A DNA stretch of 64,000 nt from Stachybotrys elegans (taxonomy: Eukaryota > Ascomycota > Sordariomycetes > Hypocreales > Stachybotryaceae): assembly GCA_020746835.1 (NCBI GenBank), contig JAGPNK010000009.1, positions 1,426,001 to 1,490,000 of the forward strand, written 5' to 3'. This document shows positions 20,814 through 31,155 of this stretch, in pieces; the stretch's first letter is position 1; each line of letters begins with the position of its first letter. A model generated the notes under the pieces. It ran no database searches. It had not been told where the DNA came from and was given only the letters and a program-made list of their open reading frames with translations. Position numbers and translations under genes: made by a program.

Positions 20814-22376
20814 TTAGACCTTGACCCAGGCCAGCGCGCCCAGGTTCATCTTCCGTGTCATGACAATTCTCCCAGCCAGACCAAAGGCCGAGGCAAGTAA
20901 GAGACATGTCGCTGAGAATATTTGGGCCCCAACATAGCTCTCATGCTGCGCTCTCACAATGGCGCCCATTATCGGCGTCCCCGTCAAGCACGCAAAGCTC
21001 ACAATTGTCGTCGCCATGCCGATGCGCGTCCCCGTCTTCTGGGGGTCCTTGGTCATGGTGTTGACCACGGCGAGGAAAATGCTCTGGACTGCGTTTACGC
21101 TGATGCCGTACACGACGATCCAGGCGTAGAGGCCGGCTGGTGTCTTGACGGCGATCCAGAAATACATGAGAACGCCTGAGAGAAACGTCATGGGCACGAA
21201 TATATTGAACGTGCCAACAATGTCTCCGATGGCGTTGGGTACGATGCGGCCAATGGCGCCGACGCCGTTGAGGATTAGCAGGAGGTCCAGTGCGCTTGTG
21301 TACGGCATCCCAAGGATGTCAACAGCGAACGATGCGGCGTAGTGGAACGAGAAGTAGACGCCCCAGAAGGCCTGGGTGGTGATTAGCGATCATCATGCTG
21401 GAATAACATCTTGCACTTACCATGAAGGCCCCCATGACGTAGAATGTATACTCGAGTTCTCTAAAGGCAGTCCAGTCGACGAGACCGCCGGCACGTCGTG
21501 GTGGCAGACGTGGCTTCATCAACACGGCGACGAGCGCAAGAGTCCCTAGCTGAACAGAAGCCATGGCGCGTATCGTCCACGCGAATCCAATGCGAGGAAG
21601 CAACTGCCTCACCATGGAAGGGAAGATGAGTCCGCCAGCAACACTACCGGCAGACACGATGCCAATGGCCAGCGATCGCTTCTTGGCAAAGTAGGTCGAC
21701 GTGATGGCCATGCATGGCGTGAAGACAAGCCCGTTTCCGATTCCCATGCAGATGCCCTGCGCGAGGAATAACTGCCAGTAGGATGTGCAAAAGGATGTGG
21801 CGAGCATGCCCATGATGACGAAGAAGGACCCCGAGAAGAGGAGGGGCCGGAAGTAGCCCGCGTCGGTGAGGCGTCCGGTGAACGTCCCGATGAAGAAGAG
21901 GAGAAACACCTCGAAAGACCCGATCCATGATATGTCAGAAGGCGACCGAGAGAGCGCAGTGGTGTAGTAAGGCTGGAAGACGCCAAAGGAATTGACGACA
22001 CCCCTATCTCGTCAGCAATGTAAGGTAGGATAACTGATAAAGACATACCACGTATCCATCACTATGAGAAAGCCACCCAGGACTGCACCCGTGTTAGAAA
22101 ATTTGTTCGACACTCCTCGAGGCACCGGCGAGACTCACCAACAAGCCACGCCGTCCACCCGCCATCGGGCGGAGGCGTCACAATGTCAACATTGGACCTC
22201 GTGGTGATTCTGCTGACAACTCGGCCGACAAGACTGGTAGGGTCAGGGCCATCTCCGATGGTGGTTCCTGGTGCATGGAGATTTACCGTGTCCCGGGTCT
22301 CGGCTGGGCATTCCTGCTCGTTTACCGTCCGGGAGGGCGGCTTTTCCGCATCGCCGCACGTTGTGAGTTGGGCCAT
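20814..22376 (-). CDS. MFS transporter, monocarboxylate-permease type
   Basis: Four minus-strand exons (22376-22139, 22082-22049, 22003-21421, 21371-20814) encode 470 residues; introns are 56, 45 and 49 bp. A hydrophilic N terminus of about 70 residues leads into TPPPDGGWTAWLVV, the DGG(W/Y)GW-type signature before helix 1 of the monocarboxylate porter family, then GVVNSFGVFQPYYT and about 12 membrane helices. The 34-bp second exon is needed to restore helix 1. In fungi such porters move carboxylates, riboflavin precursors or secondary metabolites across the plasma membrane. It converges on the ATP-grasp gene, whose product it may export or import. Confidence 0.9.
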
Positions 22377-23747
22377 GGCACGTCCTTTCCGTTGGAGCCT
22401 GAAGGTTTACAACTATGCCTCCGCACCAGAAAAAAAAGAAGAAAAAAAGAGAATTGGGGTATATTTATATTTTGTTCATTTTGCCGGCCGGTTCTCGCAG
22501 CGGCTCCGATCCCGGGCTGACACCAAGGAAGCCCCACCGAGATGGGCCACCAGCCGGCTTTCGTCGGCCGACTTCACGAGGACAAGGAGGTTTGGTTCTT
22601 GAGCATTCCTCTTGTAGGTATTTCGAGAGGATCAATGAATAATCACCTTGAGAAAGAAAGCGACAAGGTGAGATGGGAGTCGTGGCTTTGTTTCTCAGAG
22701 CCAGACGGCCAGAAGTATTGGTCTGGTCGGACACTCCGCTTGGTGGAAACATGATCTCCGAGTTGCCGCGACTGATGAGCTAGTCCCGGGGGTGGCCGGC
22801 GTTTGCAAGACTGCACTTTGCCTGTTGACTTACGAAGTCAAATGTGGAATGCGTTGTCAAGAAATGGATGGTGACACAAGAAAAAAGGAATTGTCATGGT
22901 GTGGCCTGGAAAAACACCAAGCCCAAAACTAAGAAAGACGCTGTGTTGATGCAAATTCATATAATGAATAGTTCAACCCGGGAATTGGATGTTCATATGT
23001 TGAACCTAAAGATAGAAGCAGAAGGAACTGCTACGTAGTTCAATCAAACACATCGTTCACTCACAGAGGCATTAACCTGTTCAATAACACAGCAAGTAGG
23101 ATGCCTCTTGTCCTGTGCTCTACAATTATCCAGTTCGAGGTTATACGGTCTAATGAGTTGTATTGTCGGTGGAATCCATGCGCATATATCCAAGTTGAGA
23201 GAGGCGAATATGGAACAAACTGTGTGCAAGAGAGAAAGTTGCTTAGCCCGGCAAGACTTCAAGCTGGCTGCTACATTGTTTCAACGCCTCAAAAATCCAA
23301 TTGCTCTCCTTTGCGACCTGTACGACATGATTTCTAATGGACAATGAATCGGAACAGCGAAATGGTTCAAGTCAACCATTGAGACTATTCCTCAGCAACC
23401 CATGCGCCTTAATAGCGATGCTACGAGGCGGTGTTGAGAGGGCCAACAGGGCAATATCCGAATATCATCGTCTTGAAGGATTGTAGGACAGTAAAAGAGC
23501 GACCCGCCTCCAATTGTGATCGATTGATTTAACGTCGCCTGCATCGCCAGGGGCCTCCTCAAAGTCATTGATCTCTACCCCACTGGGGCACAGGATAAGA
23601 AGTTCCCACATTGGCAGAATGTCAGCTGGGCGAATATTGCTGCCAGGTGAGGGGCTGGCCAACTCGGGCATTCAACCTTCAATCTCGCCTAGCCACCTTG
23701 TTCGCATCGTGTTCAAGCAAGACTGAGGCGGTCTTGCGACAACTGCC
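22377..23747. other. Intergenic region upstream of the NLR gene
   Basis: About 1.4 kb. It holds an A-rich tract (about 22430-22450) and a short coding relic on the minus strand (23510-23635, listed separately). No other gene is visible. Confidence 0.5.
23510..23635 (-). pseudogene. Coding relic A (shared with 35918-36049)
   Basis: The minus-strand frame reads IRPADILPMWELLILCPSG and then INDFEEAPGDAGDVKSIDHN followed by W. The same pattern (P-x-G, DFEEAP, a D-rich stretch, KSID-x-NW) recurs on the plus strand 12 kb away with synonymous and conservative changes, which argues that both derive from one protein-coding ancestor. Neither copy has a convincing complete gene around it. I do not recognise the family. 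Confidence 0.55.
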
Positions 23748-25743
23748 ATGCCCTCCAATGACAGCTACACGGTCGGCTGGATCTGCGCGATCCAGCCCGA
23801 ATTCGTAGCGGCTCTGGCCTTCCTCGACAAGGATCACGGCATACCCGACTTTATCGCCCAACGGGACAACAACAGTTACGCTCTCGGGTCCATCGGTAAA
23901 CACAACGTCGTCATCGCCACGCTTCCAGATGGGCAGTGCGGCAAGGTGTCTGCTGCAGCTGTCGCCCGCGACATGCTCAGCAGCTTCCCCAATATTCGAA
24001 TTGGCCTAATGGTAGGCATCGGAGGCGGTGCCCCGAGTGCAAAGAATGACATCCGCCTGGGTGATGTCGTCGTGAGCGCCCCTCGTAGCGATCAGGGTGG
24101 TGTCTTTCAGTATGACTATGGAAAGACAATCCAGAACCAGGCCTTTCAAGTGACAGGAGTCCAGGATCAGCCGCCAATGCTTCTGCGAACGGCTGTCGCT
24201 AATTTGCGGGCACGATATGTCAAGAATGGGCATACACTCGCAGAATCGATTGAGGCAGCCCTTAAGACGATCAAGATGCGCAAGCAGTTTGTCAGGCCTG
24301 TTGTTGATAGGCTCTTCAGTCCTGATACCCTGCATAGCGTCAACGCCACTGATTGCGATGCCTGCGATGCCTCCCAGATCATCTTGCGCACGCCCCGTGA
24401 CGAGGAGGACGATAACCCCGCAATTCACTATGGCAATATTGCAAGCGCGGATACACTTATGAAGGACGCAAAAAAGCGTGATAAGCTAGCTGCAGAGAAA
24501 GACGTCCTTTGCTTTGAGATGGAAGCTGCCGGGTTGATGAGTCACTTCCCATGTCTAGTCATCCGCGGCATCTACAATTACTCTGACTCCCATAAGAACA
24601 ATGAATGGCAGGGCTATGCAGCCATGGCTGCTGCAGCCTACGCCAAAGACCTCTTACGACTGATGCCACTAAGCAACGTCGAGGTGGAAAGGCGTATCAT
24701 TGATGCTTGTGAAGAGAGTAAGCTTTGGGTCCCTTATTGAATCTGTGTGTAGCTAAAAATCTGTAGCGAATGAGAAGATGGATTCCGTGGTGCTGGCAAC
24801 CATGGAGACAACTTCAGGGGTCAAACAAGCTTGGGCTGATCGCCACACTGCAGCTATCAAAACATGGCTACACCCGCCAGGTCCCACAGAAAACGCGAAC
24901 CAAGCCAGGAAACTCCATCACCAAGGTACAGGTGCCTGGCTCCTACGACATCCCTCTTACCAAGAGTGGCTCGCCGGGCAGCGCCGGGCTCTTTGGATGA
25001 GCGGCCTGGCAGGCTGCGGAAAGACGGCGTTGAGCTCAACGGTGGTCGACAACTTGACCGAGAACCGAAATAATGTCACACTGAGTTTCTTCTTCGACCT
25101 CAGTGATGTGAGGAAGCAGACAAGAGAGGGCATGCTGCGGTCTCTTGCCTGGCAACTGTACCGAACAGCATCTGAAAACACAGCTGAGGTGGATGAAGCC
25201 TTCAAGACACACAATAATGGCGATAACCAGCTATCCGAAAACCACTTGTCACAGCTGTTTTGGAAGCTTCTTGCGAATCACCCCTCTCCTTTCATTATCC
25301 TGGATGCTCTGGACGAATCGACAACAAGGACCGAGCTGGTATCATGGATCAAAGAAACAATGGCAAGGCCTGAACTAGGCCATGTTCGATTGCTCTTCAC
25401 TAGCCGTCCAGAAGATGAATTCTTGCGCAAGATTCCTTTGCTCATTGGTCAGGGAAGCTGCCTAGCCCTCGACAAGAAAGCCGTCAATGTCGACATCCGA
25501 TCCTTTGTCTCGGCACGACTTAGTGAGCTACCTGACTTTGTCGACGAATGCCTGCCTCAGGACCTTCAGGAGCTTATTCTGAACAAAGTCGGTGACGGAG
25601 CCGACGGCATGTATGTTCTACCCTCTACTATTCGCTGTGAGGGAGAGTAGGCTCACTTTCAGTGCGCTAGGTTTCGATGGGCGTCGTGCCAGCTTAGAAC
25701 CTTGGCCGATTGCAAAAGTATTTCCGCCATTAAAAAGCACTGA
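23748..25743 (+). CDS. Nucleoside phosphorylase-NACHT (NLR-like) protein, truncated
   Basis: Three exons (23748-24717, 24767-25610, 25671-25743) give an open frame of 628 residues. Residues 1-320 are a PNP_UDP domain (SYTVGWICAIQPEFVAALAF start, MVGIGGGAPS phosphate loop, EMEAAGLM and the RGIYNYSDSHKN end), as found at the N terminus of many fungal NOD-like receptors. About residues 400-570 are a NACHT NTPase: Walker A GLAGCGKT, Walker B FIILDALDE and LLFTSRPE sensor. The third exon gives the canonical GADGMFRWASCQL but ends after KKH because one base is missing. The normal helical and winged-helix part is absent. It may still make a truncated PNP-NACHT protein, or it may be the front half of a dead gene. 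Confidence 0.72.
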
Positions 25744-28513
25744 GCAGCCTGCCGCGTAACCTCAATGAGACGTAGAGGTTGGTCAAATGCGCTGCATGCA
25801 GCCTCAGATGGTGGGCACTCGGATATTGTCAAGAATCTGGAGCAGACGTTGAAGAGGAGGGTTTCAAATTGCGCACTGTGCTTGAATATGCCTGTGTATT
25901 TGGATCCTTTGACACTATAAAAGTTCAATTGGGACACGGAGCAGACGCCAACGCCTGTAATGATGACATGGAGTCGGCGTTGCAAGAAGCATACTCGAAT
26001 GGACACAGCGATATCTCCGGTAGTATGGTGCATCTGACGATATTGCCAACACTCGGCCTAGTGATTCAATCACTTTCCCGCAGATGCATCATGGAGAATC
26101 CTTAATGTCCGGCCCGGAACTCGAGCAGACTGGAAGCTTCCTCATCGACGCGTGCAGCTAAGGCAGCTACAATACCGTTGAGGGGCTTTTGGCGCAGCCA
26201 GATAGTGCCAAGGTCCTCCTGAATTCATCTGACACTGTCAGGCTCGCGTTCTCATGGTCGCCTGGTCGAAAGATAATGACGACATCGTGAGACTACTTCT
26301 CAGTAAAGTGGTAGGCAAGATGGATATTCGACCAGATGATTACTAGATACACATTCCTGTGCTTCATTATGTTTCTGGTTTGGGTTCCATTGGTTCTCAA
26401 AACTCTTCTGGAAAGTGGTGTCAATGTCAACGCGCAGGACAATGTCCAGCAAACAGCCCTGCACTGCGCGGCAGCACATGGACTAGTCGAGGCCGCGAGG
26501 GTACTTCTGCAACATGGCGCCGATGTTAATGCATAATCATACAAAAGAACACCCTTGTATTCAGCTTGTTGTAGTAGCAACGCCCCGCCTGTCAAGATCC
26601 TGTTGGACAACGGGGCTCAGGTCAATATCTCTGAAGATGTCGACGAAGACATCCTAAAGCGAGTCTGTGATATGGACAATGATGGATACGATGTTGCATT
26701 AATGCTCCTCGAAAAAGGAGTAGATGCTGATTCCCATTCAGCTTTCTCTGAGAGTGTACTGTGTATGGCCTCAGCAATGAACAAGCACGAGCTTGTCCGT
26801 CTCCTCCTACAACATGGAGCAGCAGTTAATGAGAACGGTGGGGGCGAATTTGGCACTCCTCACCATGCGGCCCTGTGCGCGGGCAACAACACAATTACAA
26901 AACCACTTCTCGAGCACGGGGTAGATGTGCATGCCTAGTCTGAGAATCATGGTGGCTTCTGCACGCTGCTTTATAGGCGGCTGTATCGATTTGGCGCAGC
27001 ATCTTCTAGACAAAGGTGCAGCTGTTGACTGCCTCGGGGGGCGCTATGGAACCGCTCTTCAGGCTGCATCGGCATTTGGCGACTTGGACATCGTTGAAAT
27101 ACTGCGCCTTACACGCTGCCCTTGAAGAGAGACAGCTTGAGGTCATGGAGCTACTACTGGAGAGGGGGGCAAACCTTGAATCGCAATGGACGCCTTGGCA
27201 GAAGGAGCCGGTATGGATGATGCTTGAGACATGATTGTAAGACTTCTTAGAGGCATTGAAGCTGCAGGTGGTGATGCCAGTTGTTATGGTGCTGCTCTTG
27301 TCCGCACTGCTCGGGAGAACCGTAGGGATAATCTCTAGCAACTGTTTGATGCCAGGGCTGGGTCGATCGATGGCGGTCAAGGGACCAGCTTTCTTTACGC
27401 TGCTGCGGAATTTGCGGAACCGCACATTGCCGAAATTCTTCTGGGGAACTACAGAGCTGTCAACAAAGTGGAGGCGGAGCATGGCAGCCTGCTTTAGATC
27501 ATGTCACTACGAGGCGAATCCTATTTAGTTGGCAAGCTCTTAATGTGCGGAGCTGATGTTAACGCGGGCAACAACCAGTTTGAGAGTGCTTTACAGGCCG
27601 CTTCAAGAATAGGTCATGCGGGAATCGTAAAGATGCTCCTGGCTCACGGAGCAGACATCAATGCCAGTGGTGGTGAATACGGCAAGGCCCTATATACCGC
27701 CAGTCTGGATAGTTACTACATAACCCTGCATCTGGCGGTCATCGAGTCATCGTGCGGCTGCTGCTCGAGCATGGTTCGGATATTACAGCTGCTGATGATG
27801 ATGGCTGGACAGCTCTTAACGTAGCCGCAGAAGCGAGACATCTTGGTGCGGTTAGGGCGCTTCTCGATTCCGGAGCTGATATGGAGGCGACAAGCCGTTC
27901 TGGCAACACGCCACTCAGTCCTGCTATAAGCAACGGGCATGTACGATTGGTTCAGTTCCTGCCCAGCCGGGGGACTGCCATCACAGCGCTTAGTTTCAGG
28001 TTCCGATCGCCATCCCATGAGGTCCCCAGAGGTAGCTATTTGAGAATTATCCATCTACTTGTCGATCGGGGTGTCGACCTCACAGCCCTCAACGATGGGG
28101 GTGGCAAGCTACTTTATATGGCAACAGACCAAGGCGATCTGGAAGCAGTGCAAATATTTCTTGACATCGGTGTAAATGCTAATTTCGTCATCAAGGATGG
28201 CTGGTCACCACTTCACATTGCATCAGTACGTGGGTACGTTGAGATTGTTAGCCTTCTTCTGGACAACGGCGCAAACACTGCCATTGAAAATCACTTTGTC
28301 GTGGGGGGAAACCGTCCGGGGGCCTGGACTCCGCTGGAGCGTGCCGTTTGTGCTGGTTCCATAGACGTTGTGCGCCTTCTTCTGGATAGGGGAGCTGACC
28401 TTGAAGTCATCTACGAGGGTGGTCGAACAATTCTCGACGTTGCAAAGGAGTTTGAAGATACAGATATCATTGAGCTTCTTGTTAAGAGATCAAGAGTTCT
28501 ATTAGATGAATAG
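25744..28513 (+). pseudogene. Broken ankyrin-repeat tail of the NLR gene
   Basis: Immediately after LSSLPRNLNET (shifted frame, 25740-25772) the sequence jumps to ankyrin motifs (NALHAASDGGHSDIV at about 25788), so several hundred residues of the receptor middle are deleted. About a dozen ankyrin repeats follow in changing frames: 25860-26030, 26336-26938, 26970-27230, 27501-27700 and a last clean stretch 27752-28513. Stops at 26534-26536 (TAA), 26936-26938 (TAG) and 27495-27497 (TAG) sit where one C-to-T change from a Gln codon would explain them; frame changes near 25835, 26970 and 27100 are indels. This is the C-terminal ligand-sensing half of the same receptor, no longer translatable as one unit. 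Confidence 0.85.
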
Positions 28514-28742
28514 AGGGTCGTACTGCTAACGTTGCCTCTAAATGACAGTCTGATCCCCTCGTGATATAATATATGCTAGGATATGAGCGGTGACTAGGTC
28601 TAAGGGGTCGTCGAATTTGTATCAGGCCAAATTGCATAGATATAGCAATCTTGTCACTAGGCTAATATGGGTAGGGACCAATAGCCTGGTATCTGTCTAC
28701 ATACACCCGCCAGATTTAATTTTTTCTACGGGGTCCTCCTGG

Positions 28743-28790
28743 GTGCACTGGGGTTGGTGCGACATCTTAAACGCACCGACCCTGGTGCAC
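28743..28790. repeat. 19-bp inverted repeat with 10-nt loop
   Basis: The left arm GTGCACTGGGGTTGGTGCG (28743-28761) pairs with the right arm CGCACCGACCCTGGTGCAC (28772-28790) at 16 of 19 positions; all three mismatches are transitions. Function unknown: it may be a decayed transposon end or a regulatory hairpin. Confidence 0.6.
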
Positions 28791-28930
28791 TGTGGACACC
28801 CATGGAGTACAATACCAGTAGTATCTGCCTGCCTACCCTAGAACACAGCAGTAGTAGCTTCAACCTTTTGGGTAAGAGCTTATTAATGGTTCGCAATACG
28901 AATATACAGCCACTATTGTTGGCATGAAGT

Positions 28931-28966
28931 CTTTTGTTTGTTTGTTTGTTTCTTTTTTTTTTTTTT
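28931..28966. repeat. TTTG / poly-T low-complexity tract
   Basis: A run of TTTG units followed by an uninterrupted run of at least 12 T. Confidence 0.8.
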
Positions 28967-29250
28967 GTGTGTTATTATTCTCATGTCTCCGCACGTATAG
29001 AGTAGAGGTCTTATCGAAATACTTTTTTATATTATTATAAGCCGCTGAGTTTCGGCGTTGATGTGAGACTTGCCTGTTTTGGCAAAGCTGGGTCGCTTTG
29101 GTGGTCGTCATTACGACAAACCCCCCGCTGAGCAAAATACAAGTAGGCTTCTATCCGTCATGATTCAAAAGAGGTTGTGGTTGTAACTACAGCCTTTGAC
29201 CCCAATTGACTACACAGAATATATTCCATCTTACCACGTCCTTCATAGCC

Positions 29251-30039
29251 ATGCGCTTTGTAACAACCACTCCAGGCATGACACCGGCAGAGATTGACGC
29301 CGTGGCCAAGTCGGACCTCCGCATCGAACTTGTTGATCAGCCAAGAGACATCGAACAAGCCTTTGAAGTTCTATGCGCAACGTTTGGATATCAGACAAAA
29401 GATGGAATCTTCATGGCTATGAATCCCGGCTGGGCCGCACCCGAGGGAAAAACCAAAGGCACAGCCCGCATGGTTGAGCGCTGGCAGAAGGCAGCCCGCA
29501 ACAAGGACGGCGACTTGAACACGACGTTTCTAAAGGCTACAGTCCCGCACCCTGACCAAGAGGGAGAGCGTCTGGCTATTGGAATTGCTATCTGGGTACA
29601 GGCATCCGTGGTCGACGGCTACGGCGAAGCGCCTGTCGAGGATTTACGCAAAGTCATGGACCTGGAGGCACTCTGCCCGGGCAACCCTTCCGAACAGCGA
29701 TTTATCTGCCAGATAGAGCACGAACTGCACAAGAAGCGTATTCAGCTGGTCAAGGAAAAGGCCACGGCGTCGCCGCCCGCCGTCATGGTACTCGACCTAT
29801 GCGTGGTTGACCCGGCGTGGCAGGGCAGAGGCATCGCCAAGAAGCTCGTACAGTGGGGCTTGAACGAAGCAGAGCGCAGAGGCGGACTGGAGGCCATCAC
29901 AGAGGCGTCAGTTATGGGGAGGAGGGTGTACGAGAAGATGGGCTTCAAGGGGGTTGAAGAGATCGAGTACGAAGTAGATGCTGAGTTTGCGGACCGCAGC
30001 AAGCCGTCGAATCTGTTTATGCGCACCGCTGGACCATAA
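29251..30039 (+). CDS. GNAT family N-acetyltransferase
   Basis: A single exon of 262 residues from the ATG at 29251; an in-frame ATG at 29206 would add 15. The protein transfers an acetyl group from acetyl-CoA to an amine. Motif A, VLDLCVVDPAWQGRGIAKKL, contains the Q-x-x-G-x-G acetyl-CoA pyrophosphate loop, followed by EAITEASVMGRRVYEKMGF, the motif B region. The N-terminal layout (IELVDQPRDIEQAFEVLCATFGYQ) is that of small fungal GNAT proteins of unknown substrate. No signal peptide or membrane segment is present, so it is cytosolic or nuclear. Confidence 0.85.
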   Translation: MRFVTTTPGMTPAEIDAVAKSDLRIELVDQPRDIEQAFEVLCATFGYQTKDGIFMAMNPGWAAPEGKTKGTARMVERWQKAARNKDGDLNTTFLKATVPHPDQEGERLAIGIAIWVQASVVDGYGEAPVEDLRKVMDLEALCPGNPSEQRFICQIEHELHKKRIQLVKEKATASPPAVMVLDLCVVDPAWQGRGIAKKLVQWGLNEAERRGGLEAITEASVMGRRVYEKMGFKGVEEIEYEVDAEFADRSKPSNLFMRTAGP

Positions 30040-31055
30040 ACTAGTATAGACGTCGAGTGGGTTGTCAACAGAAATGGTTGCTGCAAGGGACAACGGCACG
30101 AACGCGCATCGACAGGATACATCAATATGTCTTCGAGATTAGGGAGGGTGATGGCCGAGCCGTTGCATTCGTCGTCCTTATTCGACTCTGTTCGAGAGAG
30201 AGACTATTGTCGTTGGTGAAACTCGTACTATAGTTGTCAGTTAGGATAGTGTCAAAGAGGGAATGCCAAACCTGTGTTCAAAAAGACACGAAGAAGAAAA
30301 TAACACGCAGCAACATTGGAACACAGAGGATAACAAGACAAGTGAAGTTCCCCCTCAAACACAGCTGGTAGTGGTGGAGAGGTGGGCGTGATCTACACGT
30401 CTCAACTACGTAGTAGGGATCATGGGATGCCAAGTTCTAGACTCAAGACAAGAGCATGGACGAAAGGACTTGCGTTGCAGGCCTATTATCCCAGTCGCAG
30501 CTCAAACTGGGGGATGAACACTCGACCGTGGCAGATAGATTTGACAACCACGGTAAGACACTGGGTCGAAAGTAAGTCTGTTCGGATGAGCGACGGCCTT
30601 GTCGCAGATAGAACACCTGCCCGTCCATGTAGTGCGGAGGAGAGCCAAACCTGAAATCAATGCGGATTTCCCGCAAGACCAGCCTTTTCCTGAACCAAAG
30701 CACACGTGGGGGAACTAAGAGGAACAGATGGATGGCTGGTTTGGTTGGACGGGGTGATGCATCATGCTTGGGCGCGCGTCAAACCTTTGGTCCGCGACAC
30801 TGGTCCGCGAACGCGGCTTTCTCCTCCCAGAGTAAGCATTTTGCTTCTCGCTCGCCCTCTGAATAGTTACATGGTTTCCACCGCCGGGTGAGGAGCCATG
30901 GCAGCGGGTTCAGCTGACCGCACGCAGAGCAAGTTTCCTCAAACAATAATGACACCCGGTGATGCTAAAGTTAGGACACACGGGCCTGTTTGAAATAAAT
31001 TGCCAGACCACTAACGTTTCCCGTTTGCAGACCGAGCGCTACGGCCTATCCCACC

Positions 31056-31099
31056 CGGCAGGGGGCGCGTCCCCCTCTGACCTTCTTTGGGTCAGGGGG
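31056..31099. repeat. GC-rich hairpin cluster
   Basis: CCGGCAGGGGGCGCGTCCCCC forms a GGGGG/CCCCC stem, and CCCCTCTGACC (31072-31082) can pair with GGTCAGGGG (31090-31098), with a T bulge. The motif CCGGCAGGGG recurs (reverse strand) near 60501-60514. Nature unknown. Confidence 0.45.
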
Positions 31100-31155
31100 T
31101 TACAGGGGGGGCGAATTCCGCGTGAAGGGGCGCGAGGGACTCTCCAGCGTCTTTT

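Larger units (their letters stand above)
28514..29250. other. Intergenic with a long imperfect hairpin and a T-rich tract
   Basis: A 737-bp gap after the NLR relic. It contains the hairpin at 28743-28790 and a TTTG/T tract at about 28931-28966; no gene is visible. Confidence 0.5.

Noticed and set aside
25788..28513. Interpreting the ankyrin segments as several short real genes
   Set aside because: The pieces continue one repeat array in changing frames directly after the NACHT half, with stops inside repeats, so a single decayed gene explains them better.
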